A stretch of 8,545 bases of DNA from Turicibacter sp. GTDB lineage: Bacteria > Bacillota > Bacilli > MOL361 > Turicibacteraceae. The notes beneath the pieces are model-generated. The model was given only the letters and a program-made list of their open reading frames with translations. It was not told where the DNA came from and did no database searches. The stretch is from the NCBI GenBank assembly GCA_030531025.1, contig JAUMTV010000128.1, positions 1-8,545 on the forward strand, written 5' to 3'. The position numbers were made by a program, and so were the translations under genes. Below are positions 1 to 6,831 of this stretch, piece after piece (the first letter of the stretch is position 1; every line of letters starts with the position of its first letter).

Positions 1-1707
1 TTGCCCTGAATCAATAAAGTCAATAATTTCTTGAGCTTTTCTATTTGTAATATCATTTTCTTCAGAATCATTACTCCGTTCAAATCGGTAATCTTGATAT
101 CTAGACTGATTTTTAGGATCATCTCCCCAATCAGTGTTAACCAATCTTCCGATTACTACCACATCATATTTTCCGTTAATTTTTTCTGCTTTTCCAATAA
201 ACTCTGGCATGGTCATACGAGTAATTTCTATAACCTCGCCATTGACCTCTAGTTTTTCAGTTCCTGTTTCTAAAACTTGACTTGATCCTAATTGAAAATA
301 ATCAGCTGGTTCAATCTCTAAAATCTTAATAGTGTCATTACTATAGGTCGGTAATTCGGGTTCTCCAACCACTGTAAAAGTCGGAGTTTCAATTCGGACT
401 TTAATCTCTTCATCATTCAAATTAGTATAAGTTAAATTATTAAACTCAACATCATCCTTATTTGAAAAAGTTATATCGCCTATCTGATTTGTATCTACTT
501 TAACTGTAAAACTAACCTCTATCTGTTTCTGATCAGCCTCATACGTATACGTTCCATCGTCATTTTTTGTAACAGGCGTATACGTAATGCTTGGAATATT
601 TACTTGATATAACGTTCCCTGTTTTTGTGTTATTCCCCTAACTGGTAAAAAACCATCCCCCAAATCAAAGTTTAACATAAGATCCAATTTATAAGTGTCT
701 ACTTTTTCCTCTCCCATTAATCCAAGTAAAGAGTCTCGAACTTTTTGCATATCATTAAATGCATTATTACAATTCCCCTGATCAAAAGAAGTTATTATAT
801 AGTGTTCTTCGACACCACCAAGTTGATAATGTAAATCTTCTAAACTATAAGAATCTGTTACATTTGAACCTACATTCCCTAGATAAAAGCTTATGATTCT
901 ATAACCTTGACTTTTAATCTGTTTAATAATCTCACTATCAGCTTGAATTTTATCTGTTGAAATAATTACAATGGCTTTCTCTTTGTCGTCTGATGATTGA
1001 GATAATATGCTATTAGCTTTTTTTAGTGCATCTGTAATATTTCTCGAAGAATTATTCCAATCAATTCTTATTTTTTCTTCTTGAAGCAGAACTCTTAATT
1101 TTTCAACTTCTTCAGGTTTAGAATAATCATATAAATTAGCTGTATTTTCATCATCATTAGCATAAACAACACTTGAGTTATAACCAATTAGGCCAATTTT
1201 CATTCCACTATTCTTAATATCACTACTGTCATTTATATTTCTCACAATCCCATTTCTAATGGCACTATTCCAAGCATTCTGATTCATATTACTCGAAGTA
1301 TCAAAGATAAATACAGCTTCTTCAACAATACTTGAATGATTAGAATTATTACTAATATATTCGGTAAAATCCCCTAAAGTAATAGTATAAGTAACTTCTA
1401 CCTCTTGCCCATTTGGTCCACTTTTTGGAGTAAACGATGATAACTCAACATTGATATTAGGCGATAAATTATTTGTGTTTGATTGCTGAAACTCCAAATT
1501 TGATGTTAGCCTATCTAAAGTCGAATTTAAATTGTTAATTTGATTTCCTGAATACCAAAGATTATTCTGTAATTTAAATTGAGTTAATATATTGTTAGTT
1601 TGAAACTCATTCTCTATTTGATTATTAGCTTCTACAGAACTAACCATTGTAAATAGTAAAGTAGTTACTATTAAAAAAAACCCTATAAAATAATTTTTCT
1701 TCTTCAC
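1..1707 (-). CDS. Secreted vWA-domain protein with DUF5057-like C-terminal region, C-terminus cut by the window edge (first 569 aa)
   Basis: The reading frame is open from a GTG at 1707 to base 1 with no stop. Initiation is supported by AGGAG 8 bases upstream, overlapping the previous stop. Seen: a Sec-type signal peptide (KKK, hydrophobic 6-22, likely cut after VEA at 27); no prepilin motif. An Asn-rich linker follows (about 28-90; 34 Asn in the first 200 residues). A vWA domain covers about 128-325, with EEAVFIFDTSSN (129-140), MKIGLIGYNSSV (169-180), NITDAL (223-228) and AIVIISTD (245-252). Its metal site would be D136, S138, N140, T225, D252, with Asn in place of the last Ser of DxSxS. 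A beta-sandwich-like region (335-450) comes next. From 457 on, IKILEIEPADYF, MTMPEFIGKAEKINGKYDVVVIG and ENDITNRKAQEIIDFI resemble DUF5057 proteins as I recall them. As last gene after three minor prepilins it may be a pilus-tip adhesin like PilY1; this is inferred. Confidence 0.8.
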   Translation of the reverse strand, partial: MKKKNYFIGFFLIVTTLLFTMVSSVEANNQIENEFQTNNILTQFKLQNNLWYSGNQINNLNSTLDRLTSNLEFQQSNTNNLSPNINVELSSFTPKSGPNGQEVEVTYTITLGDFTEYISNNSNHSSIVEEAVFIFDTSSNMNQNAWNSAIRNGIVRNINDSSDIKNSGMKIGLIGYNSSVVYANDDENTANLYDYSKPEEVEKLRVLLQEEKIRIDWNNSSRNITDALKKANSILSQSSDDKEKAIVIISTDKIQADSEIIKQIKSQGYRIISFYLGNVGSNVTDSYSLEDLHYQLGGVEEHYIITSFDQGNCNNAFNDMQKVRDSLLGLMGEEKVDTYKLDLMLNFDLGDGFLPVRGITQKQGTLYQVNIPSITYTPVTKNDDGTYTYEADQKQIEVSFTVKVDTNQIGDITFSNKDDVEFNNLTYTNLNDEEIKVRIETPTFTVVGEPELPTYSNDTIKILEIEPADYFQLGSSQVLETGTEKLEVNGEVIEITRMTMPEFIGKAEKINGKYDVVVIGRLVNTDWGDDPKNQSRYQDYRFERSNDSEENDITNRKAQEIIDFIDSGQ

Positions 1708-1719
1708 CCCTACCTCTCC

Positions 1720-2235
1720 TTACTTTTTAAAATTCCTAAACACAATATAATTATCAACACGATAATCAATTATCTGAGCACCACGCTTCATGCTTAAGTT
1801 AATATTAAACTCCATATAATTGGAATTTAATAATTCATCTTTTATTGATGGAATGACCTGAATGCTTGAAACATATGAAGCAAGAACTTTTTCTTGTAGC
1901 ACTTCATCGCCTGATAACTTCTGATATATCACTTGGTGATTATCCACACTAAAGTGATAAATATATTCCTCATCTTCAATAGAAATTGATTTGATGTGTC
2001 CATTATTATCGATAAACTCAACCGCACTAATCCCTTTCGATTCTAATGCCACTTTGTTTAACTGTGTTTGAATAATTTGTCCTTCCATTTGTAATTCAGA
2101 TTTCTTATCTACATTAGATAAAAAATTTGAATTTGATATAAACATTACTGTAACTGTTGCCATAATAATTCCTAAGACTGCCATAGTCATAATCAGTTCA
2201 ATAAGGGTTATTCCCCTTTTTTTCTTTATATTCAT
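1720..2235 (-). CDS. Minor prepilin, PilW/GspJ-like (171 aa)
   Basis: Seen, numbered from the chosen start: leader MNIKKKRG, cleavage before Ile9, ITLIEL with Glu13 at +5, and a hydrophobic helix (9-33) with MTMAVLGIIMATVTVMFI. The next region resembles PilW/GspJ proteins (KSELQMEGQIIQTQLNKVALES, split over 45-66), with a beta head (70-171) ending VDNYIVFRNFKK. There is no cysteine. Start choice: a GTG at 2244 would add three residues (174 aa) but has no visible binding site. The ATG at 2235 has GGTG six bases upstream and gives a leader like that of the main pilin. Neither site is strong, so translation is probably coupled to the large PilX-like gene that ends 11 bases before. The vWA gene follows after 12 bases, and its binding site overlaps this stop. 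Assignment to the PilW/GspJ class is by pattern and order. Confidence 0.8.
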   Translation of the reverse strand: MNIKKKRGITLIELIMTMAVLGIIMATVTVMFISNSNFLSNVDKKSELQMEGQIIQTQLNKVALESKGISAVEFIDNNGHIKSISIEDEEYIYHFSVDNHQVIYQKLSGDEVLQEKVLASYVSSIQVIPSIKDELLNSNYMEFNINLSMKRGAQIIDYRVDNYIVFRNFKK

Positions 2236-2241
2236 GTTAAA

Positions 2242-2245
2242 CACC
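2242..2245 (-). promoter_or_regulatory. Weak ribosome binding site that bears on the start of the PilW-like gene
   Basis: GGTG lies six bases before the ATG at 2235, just after the TAG of the upstream gene. The same bases include the alternative GTG start (2244-2242), which has no Shine-Dalgarno site of its own. This is the weakest initiation region in the operon, which suggests coupled translation or lower output of this subunit. Confidence 0.4.
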
Positions 2246-2246
2246 G

Positions 2247-4382
2247 CTATTTAACGAGCTGCCAGCGCCCTTTCGTAATAATTGTTGTTGCATTATAATC
2301 CTCATCTTCCGTTGAAGAGATGGATGTAATGACTTTACCAGAATCAATAAAAATATCATTAAATAAGTCAGAATTATTAGCCAAGATAGTTTTCATAAAT
2401 TCTTCATCATACGTCATAACTCCATTAGCTGTAGAAGAGTCTGCTTCTACATGACCGCCAACAATAATATTTCCAGTTAAATTAATATTACCTTTCAATT
2501 TTAACTTCCCCTTAGTAATTAGAAAGAGATGATCCGATATCTTTTGGCGCTCTCCACTACCAATCTGAACGAAGTGATGACCATTTTCTTCAATGATTAA
2601 AACGTCATTCAAAGCTTTTGAATTTAAAATAATAGACCCTAAAGAACTATTTATGACAGATTGACTAAATCCCGAAGCATCCCATTTGATTTGATTGGCA
2701 ACTGTACGTTGCTCAAACTTAGTATCTTCTAATCCATTCATCTGCTGAACATACTTAATATAATCAGTTGTTTTTAGATTCTTAATAGCAGCCATACCTT
2801 CTGCAGTTCCTTTAGCACCTAATACACCTTGATTACTCACACTTGCACCTGCTGTATATAGCTTAGCTGGTAATCTCACACCGCCATCACTCATACTCAA
2901 TAAGCCATCCTCACTAACTTGAACAAAATAATCTGACTTACTTTTTCCATCAATAGTTTCAACAAGCATTAACGGGTTATAATATCGAAACGTTATATTC
3001 TCCACTAAATCGTCCACAACCATTGTATAAGCTAAATAATTTGGCTTTATGGCAACTGATTCTCCTGTTTGATACTTATTCCCTTCGCCATCTGTTACAT
3101 CAATAAAAGCTAATCCAGCAATCAACGCCTCTTCTCGAATATCAATTGATGCTCCTGAAGCATTTACTAAAATACTACTCGACTCCTTCGATAATAAATC
3201 AACATTATCTAACGCAACATCTCTGTCTAAAATATTTCCATCTGTTATGCCATAAAACTTATCAATTTCCATGGTAGAGAAAACAGTTGAATCACTATTA
3301 ACCGCTAAATCATTTGATAATACCACTTCATACTTCGTCTCATTATCACTAATTGCAGTAAAATGAGAATCAGTCGATTCTGCAGCTAATTCTTTTCTCC
3401 CTATATATATATTTCTTCCGTAAAGATTTCCAATCATCGTTACATTCGCCTTATTTCTTAAAGCGACTGTCTCCTTTGTTGCTAAATTCCCACTGACTAC
3501 TAGTTCTGCGTCCTCTAATAAAATACCACGCGAATATTTCTGATAAGTGACATCCGTAATCGCGTCTGAACATGTATTATCTTGATTAGCACATATATCG
3601 CCTCCAACCCAAACATCACCAATAATATCTAACTTTGATTTTGCTGAGCTTAAGCCGGTTAACAAAACATTTCCATCAACTGTTAGAGCTTTTCCGTTAA
3701 AGACTGGATATAAGTCTACTAAAGCTTGTGTATAATTAGGAACATTAAATTCAAAGGTTCTAGAAACTTTTCGTTCATTTTTATGAACATAACTATTTTC
3801 TTCTTTTGATTCAAAGCTTGAAGTAACTCTAACCTGAAATGTCTCTCTTATCTCATTTAAATCTATAATTTCTTCGTTGTCACTGTCTAGCAGCTCAACC
3901 TCAATTGTTATATTTTTATCAATCGGATTAAAACCAGAGCTTTCAAATATTAACTTTGACTGTTCATTAATAATAGGATAAGTTAAATCTTTCAATAAAT
4001 AAGGGACTAATCCGCCAGGAAGTTTTTGATTAGAAACTAATTGATGTTGATACATTTCATCAAATAAAACCCTTAAATACGTCTTCTTAAATAGATCATC
4101 TAAATTCACCCGTTCAGTTGCCGATTTTGTTTTATCTAGCGTGAATTGCTTATTTGTCACCTCAACTGCCTGATTAATTGCATAATCAGACGCTTTTACT
4201 AAAATATCATACGCAATCTCAAGACCAGATTCAGCCCCATAAAGATGCTCTATTCTCTTACTTTCATTAACGCGAGCCTTATAATCCATCATTGTCATCG
4301 TAATAGTTGCAGCCCCAACAATCATTAAAAACATCATAAAAATAATAACTGTAATTAAACTAGATCCTTTTTTACGCTTCAT
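2247..4382 (-). CDS. Very large PilX/GspK-like minor prepilin (711 aa)
   Basis: Seen: a class III-like leader KRKKG (2-6) is followed by SSLITVIIFMMFLMIVGAA. The +5 position is Thr11 instead of Glu. The motif YGAESGLEIAYDIL (48-61) after the membrane helix matches the AE-(S/A)-G pattern of the PilX N-terminal family. Lack of Glu+5 and large size are also the marks of GspK, the tip pseudopilin of type II secretion. The ectodomain has short Gly-spaced hydrophobic strands that suggest parallel beta-helix-like surfaces: 231-261 (LTVDGNVLLTG, IIGDVWVGGD), 293-330 (LVVSGNL, VTMIGNL, IYIG), 402-425 and 626-644 (LKLKGNINLTGNIIVGG). Cys264 and Cys271 are the only cysteines. The start is an ATG with AAGGAGG 7 bases upstream, overlapping the preceding stop by 4 bases. 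It lies between two other minor prepilins. A tip-capping or adhesive role is inferred. Confidence 0.8.
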   Translation of the reverse strand: MKRKKGSSLITVIIFMMFLMIVGAATITMTMMDYKARVNESKRIEHLYGAESGLEIAYDILVKASDYAINQAVEVTNKQFTLDKTKSATERVNLDDLFKKTYLRVLFDEMYQHQLVSNQKLPGGLVPYLLKDLTYPIINEQSKLIFESSGFNPIDKNITIEVELLDSDNEEIIDLNEIRETFQVRVTSSFESKEENSYVHKNERKVSRTFEFNVPNYTQALVDLYPVFNGKALTVDGNVLLTGLSSAKSKLDIIGDVWVGGDICANQDNTCSDAITDVTYQKYSRGILLEDAELVVSGNLATKETVALRNKANVTMIGNLYGRNIYIGRKELAAESTDSHFTAISDNETKYEVVLSNDLAVNSDSTVFSTMEIDKFYGITDGNILDRDVALDNVDLLSKESSSILVNASGASIDIREEALIAGLAFIDVTDGEGNKYQTGESVAIKPNYLAYTMVVDDLVENITFRYYNPLMLVETIDGKSKSDYFVQVSEDGLLSMSDGGVRLPAKLYTAGASVSNQGVLGAKGTAEGMAAIKNLKTTDYIKYVQQMNGLEDTKFEQRTVANQIKWDASGFSQSVINSSLGSIILNSKALNDVLIIEENGHHFVQIGSGERQKISDHLFLITKGKLKLKGNINLTGNIIVGGHVEADSSTANGVMTYDEEFMKTILANNSDLFNDIFIDSGKVITSISSTEDEDYNATTIITKGRWQLVK

Positions 4383-5026
4383 TCATCTCCCTCCTTGTAA
4401 ATAAAATTTAAAGGTAAAACCCGATTCCCATTAAATAATAACTCTTCCGACTGATGATTATAAACCCCAATTTCAATCTCATATAAATCCAATGTTTTAG
4501 TTTGTTGAGGGTGAACAACTTCTTCACTATCACCATCAGAATTCGTTATATTACCTGTAGTTGATTCTAATCCGCTAACCTGATGCACTTCACTTCCCTC
4601 AGTTATAAATTCTATATTTTCCATACGAGATGATTTCTTCAATGCACTAAATTGAATATTAACCATAAACCGATCTATTTCTAAATCATCAGTACAGTAC
4701 TCACTCTCATCACAAGATTCTGATATAACAACTATTTTCCCAAACAAATCATTTTCTCCAACGATTAGTTGTTCTATCCCACCCAGTTCTTCGAAAATAC
4801 TTTGACCAAGTAAAGCTGCTTGTTGTTTGAGCTCTGCTTTTTTATTTGTTTCGACACTCATGTTAGCAAATCCAAAAACAGGAATTGCTATCAACGAAAA
4901 GAGTGCTAAACTAATAATAACTTCAATTAAGGTGAGTCCTTTTCTTTTTCCTTTATATACACAGATAGACTGTAAAGTTCCCCCTACAGTCTTTCGGCTT
5001 TTTTTCTGTGATTCTTGAGGTCGCAT
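4379..5026 (-). CDS. Minor prepilin, PilV/GspI-like (215 aa)
   Basis: Prepilin-type protein expected to be processed by the prepilin peptidase and placed in the pilus or its tip. Seen: a processing site KRKG|LTLIEV with Gly30 at -1, Leu31 at +1 and Glu35 at +5. The hydrophobic helix (31-54) has the pattern LTLIEVIISLALFSLIAIPV, which resembles PilV/GspI proteins. A helix with KKAELKQQA follows (62-70), then a beta-rich head (95-212) with a Ser/Thr/Asp-rich insert (142-172). Cys105 and Cys111 are close together and could form a disulfide outside the cell. The leader is long (30 residues, 9 of them Lys/Arg), with no alternative in-frame start codon closer to the cleavage site. The ATG is preceded by AGGTGA, which overlaps the pilO stop TAG, 8 bases after pilO. 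Its stop overlaps the start of the next gene (ATGA). The exact minor-pilin class is inferred from the helix pattern and gene order. Confidence 0.82.
   Translation of the reverse strand: MRPQESQKKSRKTVGGTLQSICVYKGKRKGLTLIEVIISLALFSLIAIPVFGFANMSVETNKKAELKQQAALLGQSIFEELGGIEQLIVGENDLFGKIVVISESCDESEYCTDDLEIDRFMVNIQFSALKKSSRMENIEFITEGSEVHQVSGLESTTGNITNSDGDSEEVVHPQQTKTLDLYEIEIGVYNHQSEELLFNGNRVLPLNFIYKEGDE
4967..4992. repeat. Inverted repeat inside the leader coding region of the PilV-like gene
   Basis: AGACTGTA (4967-4974) and TACAGTCT (4985-4992) are perfect 8-base complements around a 10-base loop that contains GGGGG on the transcribed strand. It lies about 35-60 bases after the start codon, within the unusually long leader. 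No T-tract follows, so it is not a terminator. It could slow translation or be chance. Confidence 0.4.
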
Positions 5027-5034
5027 CTCATCAC

Positions 5035-6267
5035 CTACTTATTTGTTATAGTTACTTGACCATCTTTAATTATTGTGACACGCGGCGTTATTTTATCATC
5101 ATTTTTAATTTCTACATCTACCACTTTATCCGTTTGATTCACAATCTTAACATTAACACCTGATTGATCTGATACCGTCACACGCTCTTCACTTAAAATT
5201 TGAATATTAATGGTACTAGAGATCGGTGAAAACTCTATTCCTTGAGAACTATCTTGTGGATAATGTTGATCCCCTAAAGAATATTTATAATAATATGTTT
5301 CACCTTCTTGTAACAATTGAATTTCAACTTCTTCAATCTCAGCTTTATCCGAGAAGATATATGATTCGCGCGTTTCATCATTCGCCTTTCCAACCGTTAC
5401 AGTTGGCATATCTGATGTTGTTGACCGAACAACCATCATCAAATCATTCACACGCACACCAAGTTCCATTAATTCTTCAAGACTTGTATGATATGCCCCG
5501 TTTGCCACACCTGTTGAGAATGGCATCTCTTTTCCATACGTATTTTCAAGCGTCCATTGTAAATAATCGTGATCTTGCTCTTGTAACTTCGGAATTCCAT
5601 AAAACTCTAAATTAAAACTTCCAGCTACCTCACTCTCACTTTGAGGACTTAATGATAAATTAGTAATCACTAAGTTATACGTCCAAGATTGAATCGTATC
5701 AATAAATGCTTTAACCGTTTCATAACTCCCATTAAAGGTAATGGAAACCGTTAAAACTTCCGCTGTTGCCAAAGAAGTACTCACATTATCAGTTGATGAA
5801 TTTTCTGCATCTTCCGATTCCTCTACGTCTTGATTACTTGACTGTAATCCCTGTAACTCCTCCACTAATGGCTCTAACGTACTTTGTGGTTTCAAGTACT
5901 GACCAGCACTCAACCCTTGAACACTTTGTGCCGTTATCGGTGAAAACGAAAAAGTTGCTGTAATCCCAGTTTCCTCAATTATCTCATTTAACTCTAAAAT
6001 GATTTTTTCTTGAATCAGAGTTGGATAGTAAACAGAGGTAAGTTCAGTAATACTTGTAGTTAATCCCTTAATTTTCTCTTGACGTTGCTCTAAAGTCGCA
6101 ATATTTGACATGACTTGATCATACCGTGTTTGAACTGTCATTAAATTACTCTCAGCCACCTCTAACTTTTCTTTTTGTGAAGTATAGATAAATTGATAAT
6201 ATAACACTCCGACTAAGATGAATCCAACAAGTATTAATAAGTTTTTTTCTCTTTGACTAATCTTCAT
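5035..6267 (-). CDS. pilO: PilO-like alignment protein with a long C-terminal extension (410 aa)
   Basis: PilO partners PilN in the inner-membrane platform of T4P. Seen: a short basic N-terminus, a membrane helix (about 9-25), a coiled coil (30-70) and a PilO-type ferredoxin-like domain (about 75-225). That domain contains the motif VSITFNGSYETVKAFIDTI (174-192), followed by a VITNLSLS strand. An acidic Ser/Asn-rich linker (about 140-166) interrupts it. The protein is about twice the usual PilO length (near 200 aa): residues 226-410 form an extra beta-rich region, with DLMMVVRS (275-282), paired Tyr/Lys strands (324-329) and a C-terminal beta-sandwich-like stretch (350-410). The extension should lie outside the membrane, in the cell-wall zone. 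The start is an ATG one base after the pilN stop, with AAAGGATG inside the end of pilN. The PilO identity is firm for the N-terminal half; the function of the extension is unknown. Confidence 0.88.
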   Translation of the reverse strand: MKISQREKNLLILVGFILVGVLYYQFIYTSQKEKLEVAESNLMTVQTRYDQVMSNIATLEQRQEKIKGLTTSITELTSVYYPTLIQEKIILELNEIIEETGITATFSFSPITAQSVQGLSAGQYLKPQSTLEPLVEELQGLQSSNQDVEESEDAENSSTDNVSTSLATAEVLTVSITFNGSYETVKAFIDTIQSWTYNLVITNLSLSPQSESEVAGSFNLEFYGIPKLQEQDHDYLQWTLENTYGKEMPFSTGVANGAYHTSLEELMELGVRVNDLMMVVRSTTSDMPTVTVGKANDETRESYIFSDKAEIEEVEIQLLQEGETYYYKYSLGDQHYPQDSSQGIEFSPISSTINIQILSEERVTVSDQSGVNVKIVNQTDKVVDVEIKNDDKITPRVTIIKDGQVTITNK

Positions 6268-6268
6268 C

Positions 6269-6817
6269 TTAGTTCACATCCTTTAACGTACAATTTAAAC
6301 TAAAACTATAGGACTCAGTTCCGCCAATTGAACCAATATATACATCAGCAATAAAGTCTAATTGTTTCAAGTTATGTTGAACTTCTGCAATCGCTGTACG
6401 TGAGGTAGAAGTTGCCGAAATTGTAATCGTTGTATTCGTAATACTCAAGCTTCCAAATTGAACCTCAGATGGAATCGTTGAACTAATTAAATCTAACTTT
6501 TGTGTCGTTATTAAATCACGCGATTCAATATTTATTAATAACGATTTCAAACCACTATCGTACTGTTCTAAAAGCTCGGCTATTTTATAGGCACGGTCAG
6601 ATTCCTCTATCTGTTCTTGAATGATAGGATCGGCTAACTTTTCTTCTAAATCTGAAATTTGACGATTAACCTTCATGAGTTGATATTGATTGACTCCAAA
6701 CGTCCCGAAAATAAATAATCCAACCGCACTTCCTAAAAGATAGCCATAAAGATTTTGACTGTGCTTATCTTGATTTTTTAATTGGTACGTACTAAAAAAA
6801 TTAATATCTCGTTTCAC
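6269..6817 (-). CDS. pilN: PilN, bitopic membrane protein of the T4P alignment complex (182 aa)
   Basis: PilN pairs with PilO across the membrane and holds PilM by its short cytoplasmic N-terminus. Seen, numbered from the chosen start: a cytoplasmic tail with RDINFFSTYQ (3-12), one membrane helix (about 24-43), a coiled coil (about 45-85), and an outer alpha/beta domain (about 95-180) with the PilN-like pattern LISSTIPSEVQFGSLSI, AIAEVQHNLKQL and a closing beta strand. The usual INLLP of Gram-negative PilN is INFFS here. Start choice: a GTG at 6823 is also open in frame, but the GGGGG of the binding site ends one base before it, while the GTG at 6817 has an ideal 7-base spacing. The start therefore probably removes two residues. 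The gene lies between pilM and pilO, with one base between its stop codon and the pilO ATG. Confidence 0.9.
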   Translation of the reverse strand: MKRDINFFSTYQLKNQDKHSQNLYGYLLGSAVGLFIFGTFGVNQYQLMKVNRQISDLEEKLADPIIQEQIEESDRAYKIAELLEQYDSGLKSLLINIESRDLITTQKLDLISSTIPSEVQFGSLSITNTTITISATSTSRTAIAEVQHNLKQLDFIADVYIGSIGGTESYSFSLNCTLKDVN

Positions 6818-6824
6818 ACGCACA

Positions 6825-6831
6825 CCCCCTT
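6825..6831 (-). promoter_or_regulatory. Ribosome binding site that decides the pilN start
   Basis: AAGGGGG overlaps the pilM stop codon (TAA at 6832-6830). It is 1 base from the GTG at 6823 and 7 bases from the GTG at 6817. The spacing favours the second GTG, which gives a protein beginning MKRDINFF. Overlap of the site with the pilM stop suggests translational coupling. Confidence 0.6.

Noticed and set aside
1..1707. Treating the region after the PilW-like gene as non-coding because no closed reading frame is seen
   Set aside because: A continuous frame of 569 codons from a GTG with a good ribosome binding site runs off the window and encodes a signal peptide and vWA motifs. It is a partial gene, not a gap or pseudogene.
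31..5963. Plus-strand open frames at 31-252, 4827-5018, 5226-5615 and 5766-5963
   Set aside because: Each lies wholly inside a well-supported minus-strand gene, lacks a convincing ribosome binding site and has no recognisable domain. They are antisense shadows of the real genes.
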